This document shows, piece by piece, positions 34,101 through 42,154 of a stretch of 64,000 nucleotides of DNA (positions are counted from its first letter, which is position 1; the number at the start of each line of letters is the position of its first letter). A program made the translations under genes and the position numbers. The notes beneath the pieces are model-generated. The model was not told where the DNA came from. It ran no database searches and saw only the letters and a list, made by a program, of their open reading frames with translations. Source of the DNA: Streptomyces sp. CA-210063 (lineage in GTDB: Bacteria; Actinomycetota; Actinomycetes; Streptomycetales; Streptomycetaceae); contig NZ_CP102512.1 in NCBI RefSeq assembly GCF_024612015.1, positions 4,154,001-4,218,000 on the forward strand, given 5' to 3'.

Positions 34101-35075
34101 TTCGATGTAGCCCGGCCACATGTCGAAGCCGTCGCCCACCCAGGACGCCTGGTTGTTGGTGTTGCTCGTCCGACCGTCGACCCCGCCCGAGGAGTACGAC
34201 AGCCCGATGTTCGGGGTCATGCTGCCCGGCACGTCGGGCACCGGCATGGTGTACGACCAGGCGAAATCACCGGTGTTCAGGTTGGTGTCCCAGGTCGCCG
34301 ACGGGGCCAGCGAGGTGGCCTTGTAATCCCCGCTCCCGCTCTCCGCCTCAGCCACGGCGGCGAGCACTGTGGGCGCACCCGGCTTCAGAGCCAGGTCCGG
34401 GGCAGTGAGGGTTTGTTTCTCGGTGTCGTTGGCCGTCGTGACCGGCTCGGCAGTACGGCAGTTTCGCTTTTCGGGGGTGGTGATCGCGCAGGCGGGCAGT
34501 TGGACGAGGGTCAGGCGGGAGGCATATCCGCCGCCGTACGCTTCGGCGAAGTCCGAGTAGTCGAGGTGAGCACGAACCATGCCGGACTGCGCGTCCTTCG
34601 TGGTGCTCTTGGAACGCAGCGTGAACAGGAGCCCGTCAGTGCCCGTCTTCTTCGCCGCCGCTCGGCTCAGGACGCGCGTCTCGACGGCACCGGTCACAGG
34701 ATTCTTGGTCGCCTTGCCCTGAGTGTCCAAAGTCAGAGGCAAGCCTTTGGCACGTACGGATGTCGGCGCGCTTTTCCTCGTCTTGTCCTGGACCTTCGGC
34801 AACTGCACCACCGCAGTCGCAGCCTCCGGCCACCCTGCCTCTGGTGGTGTCTTCGGGGTGCGTGGCCCCTTCATCAGAGGTCGCGGTTTGACCTTGGCTG
34901 TGGATACGGGCACCGGTTTCTCGGTCCATGAGGCGTCGGTGCGGCCCTTGTCGTCGTCCACGGCCGCAGCCGGTTGTGTCACGCCCTGGATCAGCGTGCC
35001 AACCATCACCGCGGCGGAGGCCAGCGCGATGCGCCCACGCAGCGTCCGGAATCGCTTGCTGGATCTGCCGTTCAT
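28140..35075 (-). CDS. RHS-repeat polymorphic toxin with Hint and papain-like C-terminus
   Basis: A giant secreted protein of 2311 residues. A Sec signal (RTLRGRIALASAAVMVGTLI, cleavage near PAAA) is followed by a SpvB/TcB-like N-terminal region, then dozens of RHS/YD repeats that should form a cocoon. The RHS core end (DPALGRFISVDPLLEIDKPQ, then LNGYTYGAQNPLFFTDATG) follows. Next come about 200 linker residues, a pretoxin Hint domain (SFVAGTEVLMADGTTKPIED to LLVHNSS) and a final domain of about 100 residues. That tip has NCLECAQKI, WHEHFLVI and AYDGF, a Cys-His-Asp order of papain-fold toxins. It is 52% GC by my hand count (28141-28440) against far higher GC in the body. ATG 35075 (AGGACAGG before it) is chosen because the longer frame lacks a signal. 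The immunity gene follows directly. Confidence 0.93.
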   Translation of the reverse strand: MNGRSSKRFRTLRGRIALASAAVMVGTLIQGVTQPAAAVDDDKGRTDASWTEKPVPVSTAKVKPRPLMKGPRTPKTPPEAGWPEAATAVVQLPKVQDKTRKSAPTSVRAKGLPLTLDTQGKATKNPVTGAVETRVLSRAAAKKTGTDGLLFTLRSKSTTKDAQSGMVRAHLDYSDFAEAYGGGYASRLTLVQLPACAITTPEKRNCRTAEPVTTANDTEKQTLTAPDLALKPGAPTVLAAVAEAESGSGDYKATSLAPSATWDTNLNTGDFAWSYTMPVPDVPGSMTPNIGLSYSSGGVDGRTSNTNNQASWVGDGFDMWPGYIERRYKPCADDDVENADGNKPADLCWAYDNAFVSFNGKGGELVPDGTNSWRLRNDDGTKIVRLYGTSSDVRDNGARNDEYWRITTPDGTQYFFGYNRLPGWESGKETTDSTWTVPVFGDDDKDQCHASTFANSWCQQGWRWNLDYVVDPHGNAIAYYYDKETNSYGRNLKASDDTRYVRGGTVDRAEYGLKSSSVYSAKALGLVDFTNSERCLPNASTTCSSISTDAAYWYDTPWDLNCESGTECDDGRFSPSFFTRKRLTDVTTQVYDGTAYKNVDSWKLTHRWGQADIDYQLLLDSVQRTGHSADTAITLPKTTLAYSQYANRLDKSGDGYAPFIKGRLSTVADESGGQINVNYSEPACDWSALPTPQTNRTRCFPQYMGGSATEDPELQWFNKYVVDSVTATDRTGGAPNQVTTYDYLGGAAWHYDDDDGLTKEKSKTWSQWRGYGHVRVQTGGPGGASEMKSQQDTYFLRGMDGDRKEPSGGTKAVSATLGEGEGDPITDHEAAAGFAYKSVSYSGPNGKVLSKTVNRPWRHETAKKVRDWGTVTANFTGTEHTKTFTSLDDGAGATWRITSTATIFDETAGRVTHIDDFGDNSTSDDNRCTRTSYQLSSTQTSILTLPSRVETVAKSCGTTTSRPADVIADVRSAYDGRAYGEPPTKGDATASALLKKYDGTTAVYVESGATFDSYGRQLTSTDLTADVKVTATGLLTRTARSDGRTTTTERTPATGFATSTKVTTPPATAGVAATAHTSTTTHDIRRGLPLTQTDTNDKVTNFAYDALGRSSKVWLADRQTGQTPSYEFTYTIAEDKPVAVGTKTIGNGGAQHTAYALYDGFLRPRQTQEPGPDGGSLLTDVFYDERGLVSKEFATYYAEVAPSTGLAKPENALNVETQSHYTYDGSGRQTEAKQIAGNGDGGAVLSTARTIHGGDRTTVIPPVGGTATTTIVDARGQTTELRQHRTRSAVAAYDTTAYGYTTRGELLKVTDPDGNSWEYTYDLLGQQIKSVDPDKGTTISEYDDRGQLTKVDDARPDVPALWFGYDNLGRKTETREGSSTGTLRSKWVYDTLTGAKGHLAESTRYSGGNAYTSKVVAYDRLYRPLRSSITIPSSEGALQGTYLSTTSYAASGLVSGVGYPKAGSLSAATVAYTYEDVTLRPIAIDGSQGIKATTDYSLTGKPLNHQLSGGGKNILIDNAFEPGTQRLASTTAHRQDVAGFDKSSTYRYDEAGNVLSASDVSRSGTDTQCFTYDHLRRLTDAWTQGTTTCATAPSGSVLGGPAKYWHSYTYDAVGNRQTETLHDVTGDAAKDTKRTYAYPGVGKTRPHSLTSVTEAGPTGTALQSYGYDEVGNTTTRTIGGDTQSLLWDTEGHLAKVTEPVEGSADKVTEYVYDTDGNRLIGRTPTETTLYLGATEITLAKGTTTPKVTRYFDVGGGNQAVQKDDGSVSFTLADHHGTAELSIEAATQKLTQRRTLPFGGIRGDSPTGWPGTKGFVGGTDDTKVTGLTHLGAREYDPALGRFISVDPLLEIDKPQTLNGYTYGAQNPLFFTDATGLGLACGPGFAEGCGTGVVTRGDGTLSKNGSPTGGGTIYRPRTGVNGAPLNGPVTIKPYGKSVTIQGVYVPTQEELAAEFPYYHENMDYQGNLENWARSKCPASEASGDFCSAVGKLGWFGGTPEVDVLEVIGIRSYVDCYNGKGCTDAAVDASISAASYGAGKLAKITLNLFQAALKRSDSTAIGCLVKAAHSFVAGTEVLMADGTTKPIEDVEIGEKVTVTDPETGETTVREVAGTIVTEDDKHFVDLSFETTDGTDSLVTTTTHPFWSDSEDAWVEAGDLQPGMTVRAADGSRVPVVKVRDFAERQRTFDLTISDIHAYYVLAGEKPLLVHNSSFVCKDGPNGWPVPSMDNCLECAQKIREKIGGNIYRMTDSYGARLGPSKRDPRGSWHEHFLVIKDGKAYDGFTGPEGMGVDAYRRQWDYWEYIKLDHMPDLE

Positions 35076-35160
35076 CCTGTCCTTCGTCCTTGGCTCGGCG
35101 CACCCACAGCGCAGTCGGCGCGGACCGGGGGCGGAAGTGGGGGTGTGAAGCGAAGATGGC

Positions 35161-35195
35161 TCGGGTGTGCCGGGCGGCCGGCCCGGCACACCCGA
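35161..35195 (-). terminator. Hairpin between the LamG and RHS genes
   Basis: A perfect 15-base stem (TCGGGTGTGCCGGGC with GCCCGGCACACCCGA) and a GGCCG loop lies ten bases beyond the LamG stop. It would limit or attenuate read-through into the RHS gene. Confidence 0.9.
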
Positions 35196-35204
35196 TGTCA
35201 GCTG

Positions 35205-38200
35205 TCAGGAATCGCCGGGAACATCGGTGGCCATGCCGGGCTGGCCCACGGCCAGCATGCGAATCTGAGCCTCGCTCAACGCGCCTTGGAAGACCCACGC
35301 GTCGGAGACGGCGCCGGGCCAGTGCCCGCCCACAGTCGTCGTTCCGGTCTTGGCCGCGCCCAGGTACAAGGGCTGTGTCGACTTGAACAACAGCACGTTC
35401 TCAGCCGACGAGAACGCGTCCGTGCACGTGGGCACGTCCTGCTCTCCGTTGCCGTCAGCGTCCTCGCAGGGCACGCTCTCCGGCTCACCGTTGACGTAGA
35501 GCGTCAGCTCCTTGGTGAGTCCGTCGTAGACAAGCGCCAGATGCGTCCAGTCGTCGGCCCGGGAGAACTGGGCGTGGTCGACCGCGGTGACAACGGCGTC
35601 GGTCGTGTCCGTGGCGGCTGCCGTGACCTGCCAGCTGCCCGGATCAGTCGCCGGGTCGTCACTCGGCACGTAGCGCACCGCGAACGCGTTCTGTGTCGTC
35701 GTCCCCGGTGTGCTCAGCAATGTCACGCTCTTGTTCGGAACAGCCGCTGCCTGCGCCCACGTGCTGATGGTGAAGCTGCCAGTCGTGTCCACGGGCGCGA
35801 TGGCCGTCGTCCCGTAGTCGTCGATTCCGTCAAGTGCGATGCCACCGTCGACCCAGATCGCACCGCCGACCGCCGCTCCTCCCCGCAACGTCATGGCGTT
35901 GCCCGACGCCGACGCGTCCGGCGTCACTTGGGGCGACCCCGATCCCTGCTCGAACGTCCAGCGTCCCTTGACCAGGGGCCGCTGCTTGACCATCTGCTGG
36001 ACCTCTTCGGCCGAGAGCGGGCGGTCGTACAGCCGCACGTCGTCGATGGTGCCCGGGAAGTGGCTCAGGACCTGGCCGTTGTAACCACCGGCCCCGATGT
36101 ACATGGACTGGTCCGCGTAGAAGGGGCTGGTCAGCGTGGTCGATCCGGCCCTGACTCCGTTGACGTACAGCGTCAACGTGTTCATGACCGTGTCGTGCAC
36201 TCCGACCAGGTGCACCCACTCTCCTACGCGTGCTGTGGTGCCATCGGGTTGCATGGCACGGATCGGTGTGGCGTCCTCGGCGTCGGCGGAGTACTGATTG
36301 ACCGCCCAGCGGTCGTAGGCCTTGGAGTAGTACAGCTCGAAGCCGGAGCGGTACTGGCCGACCTGGGCGGTGATGACCCCCGCTCCATCCGGTTTCCTGT
36401 CCATCTTGGCCCAGGCCGAGACGGTGAAGCTGCGGGAAGTGTTGATGTGCGGTGCCCGCTGCTGGCCGATCTTCGCGTAGGCGTCGGTGCCGTTGAACTT
36501 GGCCGCCTTGCCCGCCACTCCGGGTACCCCGGTGGTGACACCGCCCGCGTACTTGGCCGGTACGACTCCGCCGTAGCCCTTGATCTTGCTGGTCTCGGTG
36601 CTCGCCTCGTCGAGGTGGAAGATCGAGACAGCGGGGCGGCCGGGGTCACCGACCGACTGCTTGGCGTACAGCTTGTCGACTTCTTCCTGGGTGACCATCT
36701 TGTCGAACAACTGCAATTCGTCGATCGCTCCGGGGAAGAAGTCCTTGAGCGATCCGCTGTTCCGGCCGGCGCCGATCCACAGGCCGCGCCGTGCGTTCCA
36801 GGTGATCTCGTGGGTGACCTCGCCCGTGAGCGTGCCGTTGACGTACAGCCGCATTTTCGTGGCCGCCGGGTCGTAGGTGCCCACGAGGTGGGTCCAGGCT
36901 CCGGCCTCGGCTCCGCCCGCAGTGCCGGCCATGGCTCGCTTGGCTGTAGCACCTGGTGCGTCGGCGGCCAGGGTGCCGAAAACCCAGCGGTCGTAGGCGG
37001 ACGAGTAGAGCAGTTCGAAGCTGGCCGCGTCGTTGCCGATCTGCGTGGCCACCATCGCCCCGTGGCCGGGCTTGGTGTCCAGCTTGGCCCAGGCCGAGAC
37101 CGAGAAGCCGGTCGTCGTGTCGACCACCGACAGGTCGGTGGACGCGTAACCGGTCGTACCGTCAAAGGACAGGGCTGAACCGAGCGTGCCGCCCGCCCCT
37201 GGGGTCGCCCCACCGTTGAGGTCGAGGGTCCGTGCAGGAGTGGAGCCATCGGCCTGGCTCGCACCGGAGCCTTCATCCAACTGCCAGGTGGCGCGGTCGG
37301 GTTGACCGGCTTTGACGCGGAACCGGTAGCTCGACTCCGAGGCGTTGCCGGCAGAGTCGAATGCTTTGACGAACAACGTGTTGGTACCGACCCGGGGCGG
37401 CAGCAGGTTGATCGTCCTGGCCGCGCCCGCCGTTGTCGCGATCTCGTTCTTGGACGTGGGGTCGACGTTGATGCCGTACCAGTATCTGGTCACATCGGCC
37501 TCGCCGGCTTTCGCCGAGAAGGCACCGTACTTGCCGATGCCGTCGTACCAGGGGTTGTCCGGATCAGCCGTGTCATAGGCGGGGTAGTCGGTGGAGGTGA
37601 TGGTCGGGGGCTTGGGTGCCGTGGTGTCGTACACGAAGTAGCAGCCCGTGGCGTCACCGGCGTAGGACCACGGCGAGTAGGTGCCGTCGACCTGGTCCAG
37701 ACCCTTGTCCTTGACGCGCGCGTACCAGTGGATCTGCTTGTTCGTCGGGATGGACGAAGGCAGTGAGATGGCGAAGTCCGATCCGGAATCCTTGAATGTG
37801 CTCAAGGACGGCTTCCAACGGGCGATCAGCCCTTTGCCATCACCGCTGTCCCACTTCGCCTGGAACTCGACGGCTACGTCGTCGCCGTCCGGGTCGGTGA
37901 CGTTGTTGGCATAGATCGTCCCCAAGGACCGTATCCGCGCGGCGCTCCCGGGCATCTTGCACGTCCCGCCGTACTGCATCGTCAGCTGCGACATCTTGAG
38001 CTGAGCAGGAGACCGGTTGTAGTACACCCGCAGGTACGCGTCGTCCGAGAACCGCTTCCATCCGTACGCGTCCTCCTCGTTGGACGCCTGCAGGCCGAAC
38101 GTCATGGTCGACCACTTCTTGTCCGCGGCCTGCTGGACCGCCGACTTCACGTTGAACTCCGCGTCCTTGGCCGAGCAGCCGTCGTAGCCGTGCGCGAACG

Positions 38201-39527
38201 ACTCGGTGGTCAGGTGGTCGATCCAGAAACCGGAACGGTTCTGCGAATTCCAGGTCGTGGACTGCGAGATGTCACCGGTCCGCCACAGCTGAACACCTCG
38301 CGCGCCGCAGGACGCCGACCAGGTGTTGCGCACTGTGAACTCGGCGGAGAGGATCTTCTTGCCGGCGAACTTCGACACGGGAATGCGGTAGAAGAGCCGC
38401 TTGGTGTCGTGGGGCTGGCAGTACGACCAGGCGCAGTAGCCCATGCCGGCGGTGGATTCGCCGTTGAACTTCCACTGGGGCGACGACGCCCAGTACTTCG
38501 ACGCCATCGTCCACGCCGTCGCTTTGGGGGTGTGCATCTGTGGGTCGATGAACACCGGGTACACCGTGTCCTCGCCCCTCAGGACCTCGGTGTCGGGCTT
38601 CAGTACGAGTTCGTCCTGGGCGGCGGGCACATCCACGCCGACCGGCGCCAGCTTTCCCGACTCGGTGGCGCCCGGCTCACCGTTATCGTCGGCTGCCGCA
38701 GTGGTGTCGGCGGATGCCGCGCCCGGCATCTGCTCGCTGCTGCTCTTCTGCACGGCTGCGCCGAGCGCGGCCGCGCCTGGGCTGGAGTCCCACATCACTG
38801 GTTCCGGCGCCTCGAACACCGCCGTGCCGGCGCCCTTGTCCAAGGCCTCCAGGCCACCGCTGCCGGTTTCCTGGACATTCAGCCCCTCGGCGTCCATCTT
38901 CAGGCGCACTTCGGCCAGTTCCTTGCTCGCCGCGGCCTCGGCCGACTTCACGACGAGGAGTTGCGAGAAGCCGTCCTCCTGAGCCCCCAAACGGAGATCG
39001 ACCCCAGGAAGGACTTCCGCATAGGTCGCGATCTCACCGTCCAACTGGGGGACGGGTAACTGGCCCGGCCAGGACAACTCCAGTTGCCGTCCGGCTTTCT
39101 CCATCCGCACCATGGGAGAGTTGCCGCCGCCGGAGAACTGCAGGCCGATCGTGGCGGCCTTCGGGGCCACCATGCCGTCGCCGGTCTTCGCCAGATCGGT
39201 GTCGACGGCTTTCCACTCGCCGTCTACACGCGTCCACACCGGACGCAGATACTCACGCGCTTCGAGCTTGCCGTCCGGGGTGGCGAAGACCTCGCTGCTC
39301 TCTCCGCGCTGGGAGGCGATCTCCACCGACTCGCCCGTGCGCTCGGCCTGCGCCAGTGCGTCGGTTTCCGTGAGCACAGGTTGCCCCGTTGCCGCCGGCT
39401 CCCGCTTCGCCTCCGCCGACGGTTCGGTGCGAGCCGCGCCCATCGCGGCCGTCGGTCCGAACCCGCTCGATAAAACCGCAGTGGACAGGACCACCCCGAC
39501 AACGCACCACCGTCTGCCCACAGGCAT
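35205..39527 (-). CDS. Secreted multi-LamG adhesion-type protein
   Basis: A 1440-residue secreted protein. A signal peptide (VVGVVLSTAVLSSGFG, cleavage near AMGAA) leads to an N-terminal domain of unknown type, then a beta-rich middle with Cys pairs (YCAWSYC), a fibronectin-like part (PPTITSTDYPAYD..), and three LamG/concanavalin-type jelly rolls (GGTLGSALSFDGTTGYAS.. ; GKAAKFNGTDAYAK.. ; IWVDGGIALDGIDDYG..). LamG domains bind glycans or proteins at surfaces. ATG 39527 has GGGAGAG eight bases upstream. Such proteins frequently precede RHS toxins in Streptomyces and may help display or deliver them; that role is inferred. A terminator-like hairpin separates the two genes. Confidence 0.9.
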   Translation of the reverse strand: MPVGRRWCVVGVVLSTAVLSSGFGPTAAMGAARTEPSAEAKREPAATGQPVLTETDALAQAERTGESVEIASQRGESSEVFATPDGKLEAREYLRPVWTRVDGEWKAVDTDLAKTGDGMVAPKAATIGLQFSGGGNSPMVRMEKAGRQLELSWPGQLPVPQLDGEIATYAEVLPGVDLRLGAQEDGFSQLLVVKSAEAAASKELAEVRLKMDAEGLNVQETGSGGLEALDKGAGTAVFEAPEPVMWDSSPGAAALGAAVQKSSSEQMPGAASADTTAAADDNGEPGATESGKLAPVGVDVPAAQDELVLKPDTEVLRGEDTVYPVFIDPQMHTPKATAWTMASKYWASSPQWKFNGESTAGMGYCAWSYCQPHDTKRLFYRIPVSKFAGKKILSAEFTVRNTWSASCGARGVQLWRTGDISQSTTWNSQNRSGFWIDHLTTESFAHGYDGCSAKDAEFNVKSAVQQAADKKWSTMTFGLQASNEEDAYGWKRFSDDAYLRVYYNRSPAQLKMSQLTMQYGGTCKMPGSAARIRSLGTIYANNVTDPDGDDVAVEFQAKWDSGDGKGLIARWKPSLSTFKDSGSDFAISLPSSIPTNKQIHWYARVKDKGLDQVDGTYSPWSYAGDATGCYFVYDTTAPKPPTITSTDYPAYDTADPDNPWYDGIGKYGAFSAKAGEADVTRYWYGINVDPTSKNEIATTAGAARTINLLPPRVGTNTLFVKAFDSAGNASESSYRFRVKAGQPDRATWQLDEGSGASQADGSTPARTLDLNGGATPGAGGTLGSALSFDGTTGYASTDLSVVDTTTGFSVSAWAKLDTKPGHGAMVATQIGNDAASFELLYSSAYDRWVFGTLAADAPGATAKRAMAGTAGGAEAGAWTHLVGTYDPAATKMRLYVNGTLTGEVTHEITWNARRGLWIGAGRNSGSLKDFFPGAIDELQLFDKMVTQEEVDKLYAKQSVGDPGRPAVSIFHLDEASTETSKIKGYGGVVPAKYAGGVTTGVPGVAGKAAKFNGTDAYAKIGQQRAPHINTSRSFTVSAWAKMDRKPDGAGVITAQVGQYRSGFELYYSKAYDRWAVNQYSADAEDATPIRAMQPDGTTARVGEWVHLVGVHDTVMNTLTLYVNGVRAGSTTLTSPFYADQSMYIGAGGYNGQVLSHFPGTIDDVRLYDRPLSAEEVQQMVKQRPLVKGRWTFEQGSGSPQVTPDASASGNAMTLRGGAAVGGAIWVDGGIALDGIDDYGTTAIAPVDTTGSFTISTWAQAAAVPNKSVTLLSTPGTTTQNAFAVRYVPSDDPATDPGSWQVTAAATDTTDAVVTAVDHAQFSRADDWTHLALVYDGLTKELTLYVNGEPESVPCEDADGNGEQDVPTCTDAFSSAENVLLFKSTQPLYLGAAKTGTTTVGGHWPGAVSDAWVFQGALSEAQIRMLAVGQPGMATDVPGDS

Positions 39528-39716
39528 GAAGCGCTCTCCCCCGCAGGGACTCCCCAGCCCCTGTCATTGCGTAGTTGGTCGTCTACGAACTGTGAAGGGA
39601 GGGTAAAGCGCGAACAAACAAAAGTTCCAGAGCGCCACAAGAGGACATCTCGCCCCATCAGAACCAAACATCACAGAACATCGAGTGATGTGGGTCACAG
39701 GCGCAATAGGGATCGC

Positions 39717-39762
39717 CGGGGCGAGGTGGTCACCGAACAGTTCGGCGAACCACCTCGCCCCG
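39717..39762 (-). terminator. Terminator of the oxidase/decarboxylase/PixA operon
   Basis: A perfect 14-base stem (CGGGGCGAGGTGGT with ACCACCTCGCCCCG) encloses a smaller inner stem CCGAA/TTCGG, 18 bases past the PixA-type stop codon. Confidence 0.93.
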
Positions 39763-39780
39763 GCCCTCACCCGAAGACCG

Positions 39781-40290
39781 TCAGGGGTTCTCGATGGTGA
39801 TGAAGGGGTCCCACTGGAAGTACCCCTTCAATTGCCGGTGGCGGTCCAGGATCTGGAAGTAGAAGTGGTACGTGACCTTGCCGGTGCTTTTGACGGTCGC
39901 CCGCCAGTAGTGATCCTGGTAGTTCTGCGTCACGAATTCCGGCCTGCCCTCGGAGCCCTCCTTCGGTATCGGGTAGATGCCGTCGATGACCTCGATCTCG
40001 GGGGTCCTGATGAGCTGGTGGCCGGTGTCGCTGCTCACGTATTTGTACAGTAATGCCTTGTAGTCGCTGCCGAGCGAGAGCGTCGTCTCGCGCCACCTGA
40101 TGCTGTCCCCGGGTTCGGCGCGGAGGTTCAGTTCGGCGCCGGACGTGCCGACGATGTGGTCGTGGCGGGTCGTCATGTAGATGAGGTTGTGGTCGGCGTA
40201 CGTCGGCGCGTCCGGGTTCCTCGACGCGTTGGGATTCTGTTCGACGATCGTGGCCGCGTCGAACGCGATCAGTACGTTGAGATCAGCCAT
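39781..40290 (-). CDS. PixA/AidA-type inclusion-body family protein
   Basis: A protein of 169 residues similar to PixA (crystalline inclusion protein of Xenorhabdus) and AidA. The family features visible are the start LNVLIAFDAATIVEQ, GDSIRWRETTLSLGSDYKAL and the end VTYHFYFQILDRHRQLKGYF with WDPFI. The biochemical role of this family is not known; some members form intracellular crystals. It is the last gene of a three-gene operon, 31 bases after the decarboxylase, with AAAGGAACGG before its ATG. Its presence with two metabolic enzymes is unusual and unexplained. Confidence 0.87.
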   Translation of the reverse strand: MADLNVLIAFDAATIVEQNPNASRNPDAPTYADHNLIYMTTRHDHIVGTSGAELNLRAEPGDSIRWRETTLSLGSDYKALLYKYVSSDTGHQLIRTPEIEVIDGIYPIPKEGSEGRPEFVTQNYQDHYWRATVKSTGKVTYHFYFQILDRHRQLKGYFQWDPFITIENP

Positions 40291-40321
40291 TTCCCGTTCC
40301 TTTCGGGTTGTGGATACGGAT

Positions 40322-42154
40322 TCACGGCACCTTGTACGCCATCGCCCGCGGATAGTCGTGCCGGTGCAGGCGGACGCGGACCAGCAGCGGTCCGGCGTTG
40401 ATCTGGTCGGTGGGGTCGGCGAGGCGGGTCAGCAGCTCCTCCAGTTCGGAGGTGTGCGCGATACTGAGCCCGTTCGCCGGGGTCTCCTTGCCGGCGAAGA
40501 CGGCCGCGAGGCGGTCGTAGTGCCAGGGGTGGAGGACGTTGTAGAAGTCGGGGTCGTGGGAACCCCGCTCGTCGTCCGCGTAGTAGGACGGGTGCACCAG
40601 CATCTGTTCGATGCCGTAGAAGTGGCCGTTGTCCATGACGAACACCACCGACCGCAGCCCGAGCCTGGTGTGGGTGGAGATCTCCTGGCAGGTCTCCTGG
40701 AAGGCGCCGTCGCCGACGAACACCATGGGGCGGGCATGCCCGCGCTCGGGGGCGAGCGCGGCGCCGGTGGCCGCGCCGACCGACCAGCCGATGGACAGCC
40801 AGCTGACCTGCGACAGGAACCCGCCCGCGGACAGGGACAGGTTCATCGAGCCGATGAGGGAGAACGCGGCGTCGGAGACGACCGTCCAGTCCTGGCGGGT
40901 CTCCTGGCCCAGGAAGTGGTTGATCCGGTCGAACACGCCGTCGTAGGTGAGTCGTTCGGTGTGCCGGGACCGTGAGCCGCTGGTGCGGAGCGAGGCTCGG
41001 TACTGCTCCAGGTCGGCGGGGCGGTCGACGGGCGTTCCGTGGTGGGCGTGGGCGTGGGCTTCGGCGTAGTAGTCCGCGGACAGGCCCCCGGAGCCGTAGT
41101 TCTTCACCAGCGCGTCCTGGAGGGCGGGCAGGAGGTGTTCGAGCTGGACATCCGGGAAGTAGGACGTGCCGACACTGACGCCGCCGTTCGCGGCCATCAC
41201 CCAGTCCCCGCCGACGCACTGCTCGCCGCCGAGGTTCTTCGACGTGGACCAGGCGCCGAGGCCGATCCGGCAGGTGGCCCAGTCCTTGAAGATCCGGTGC
41301 ACGTCAGGGTGGCTGGCATGGCCGTTGTACACACCGTGGAACTGCGTCAGGTCCTCGTCGACGACGGCCTTGGCGCCGACGGTGGTGCAGAACGGCACCC
41401 CGGTGGCCTCCACCAGGTCGGTGAGCGGCCCGCCTAGGCGGAACCGGTCGATCTCCTCACCGGCCCACACGATCGGGCGGGGCCTGCCGTCCGGGCCGGG
41501 GTGTTCCTCGACCAGGGCGAGGATCGCGTTCACGGCGTTGTCCAGCATGAGCTGGTTGCGCGCGCTGAACGGACGCTCGCGGCGGAGGATCGGGTCGCCC
41601 GGCTCGGCGCAGGGCTCGTCCCACAGGTCCTCCATGACCTCCAGGTAGACCGGCCTGCGCTCGGTGAGGCACGCGGTGAGCGCGGCGTCGATCTGGGCGG
41701 GGGCGAGGCCCGGGTTGGAGATGACCTGCGCGTCCACGGTGACCTGCCGGTAGACGTCCAGGTTGCTCTCCGGGCGGGGGCTCATGTGCGAGGTGAGCAG
41801 GCCGACAGCGCGGTAGTTCTGCCACTGCTCGTAGGGCGGTGAGGCGTTGACGGCGACCAGCGGGACCTGCTCGACGTAGGCGCCGCCGCAGGCGTTGAGC
41901 AGGTTGAACGCGCCGACGCTGTACGTGACCGCCGCCGCGCCGACGCCGTGGACGCGGGCGTAGGCGTCGGCGGCCTGGCCCGCGCCGCCCTCGGTGGGGG
42001 TGCCGACCCACTCGATGTCGCCCTCGGCCCGCAGGGTGGTCAGGAACGGGCCGAGGTGGTTGCCGGGGACGCCGAACAGGTGGGTGATGCCCAACTCGGC
42101 CAGCCTCAGGGCGAGATAGCGGGCGACCGTGCACTCGGTGGTGATCGCGGTCAC
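40322..42154 (-). CDS. ThDP-dependent 2-oxoacid decarboxylase-like enzyme
   Basis: A 610-residue thiamine-diphosphate enzyme of the pyruvate/indolepyruvate decarboxylase superfamily. The N-terminal domain has the ThDP-activating Glu in GTPTEGGAG (Glu 55). The C-terminal domain has the Mg-ThDP motif GDGAFQE.. ending with VMDN, 25 residues later. The paired histidines used by classical pyruvate decarboxylases in the N-terminal domain seem replaced (GLLTSHMS), so it may be a different decarboxylase or a carboligase. GTG 42154 overlaps the oxidase stop by four bases and has AGGAGGAGG upstream. The likely substrate is the oxo acid made by the oxidase. Confidence 0.87.
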   Translation of the reverse strand: MTAITTECTVARYLALRLAELGITHLFGVPGNHLGPFLTTLRAEGDIEWVGTPTEGGAGQAADAYARVHGVGAAAVTYSVGAFNLLNACGGAYVEQVPLVAVNASPPYEQWQNYRAVGLLTSHMSPRPESNLDVYRQVTVDAQVISNPGLAPAQIDAALTACLTERRPVYLEVMEDLWDEPCAEPGDPILRRERPFSARNQLMLDNAVNAILALVEEHPGPDGRPRPIVWAGEEIDRFRLGGPLTDLVEATGVPFCTTVGAKAVVDEDLTQFHGVYNGHASHPDVHRIFKDWATCRIGLGAWSTSKNLGGEQCVGGDWVMAANGGVSVGTSYFPDVQLEHLLPALQDALVKNYGSGGLSADYYAEAHAHAHHGTPVDRPADLEQYRASLRTSGSRSRHTERLTYDGVFDRINHFLGQETRQDWTVVSDAAFSLIGSMNLSLSAGGFLSQVSWLSIGWSVGAATGAALAPERGHARPMVFVGDGAFQETCQEISTHTRLGLRSVVFVMDNGHFYGIEQMLVHPSYYADDERGSHDPDFYNVLHPWHYDRLAAVFAGKETPANGLSIAHTSELEELLTRLADPTDQINAGPLLVRVRLHRHDYPRAMAYKVP

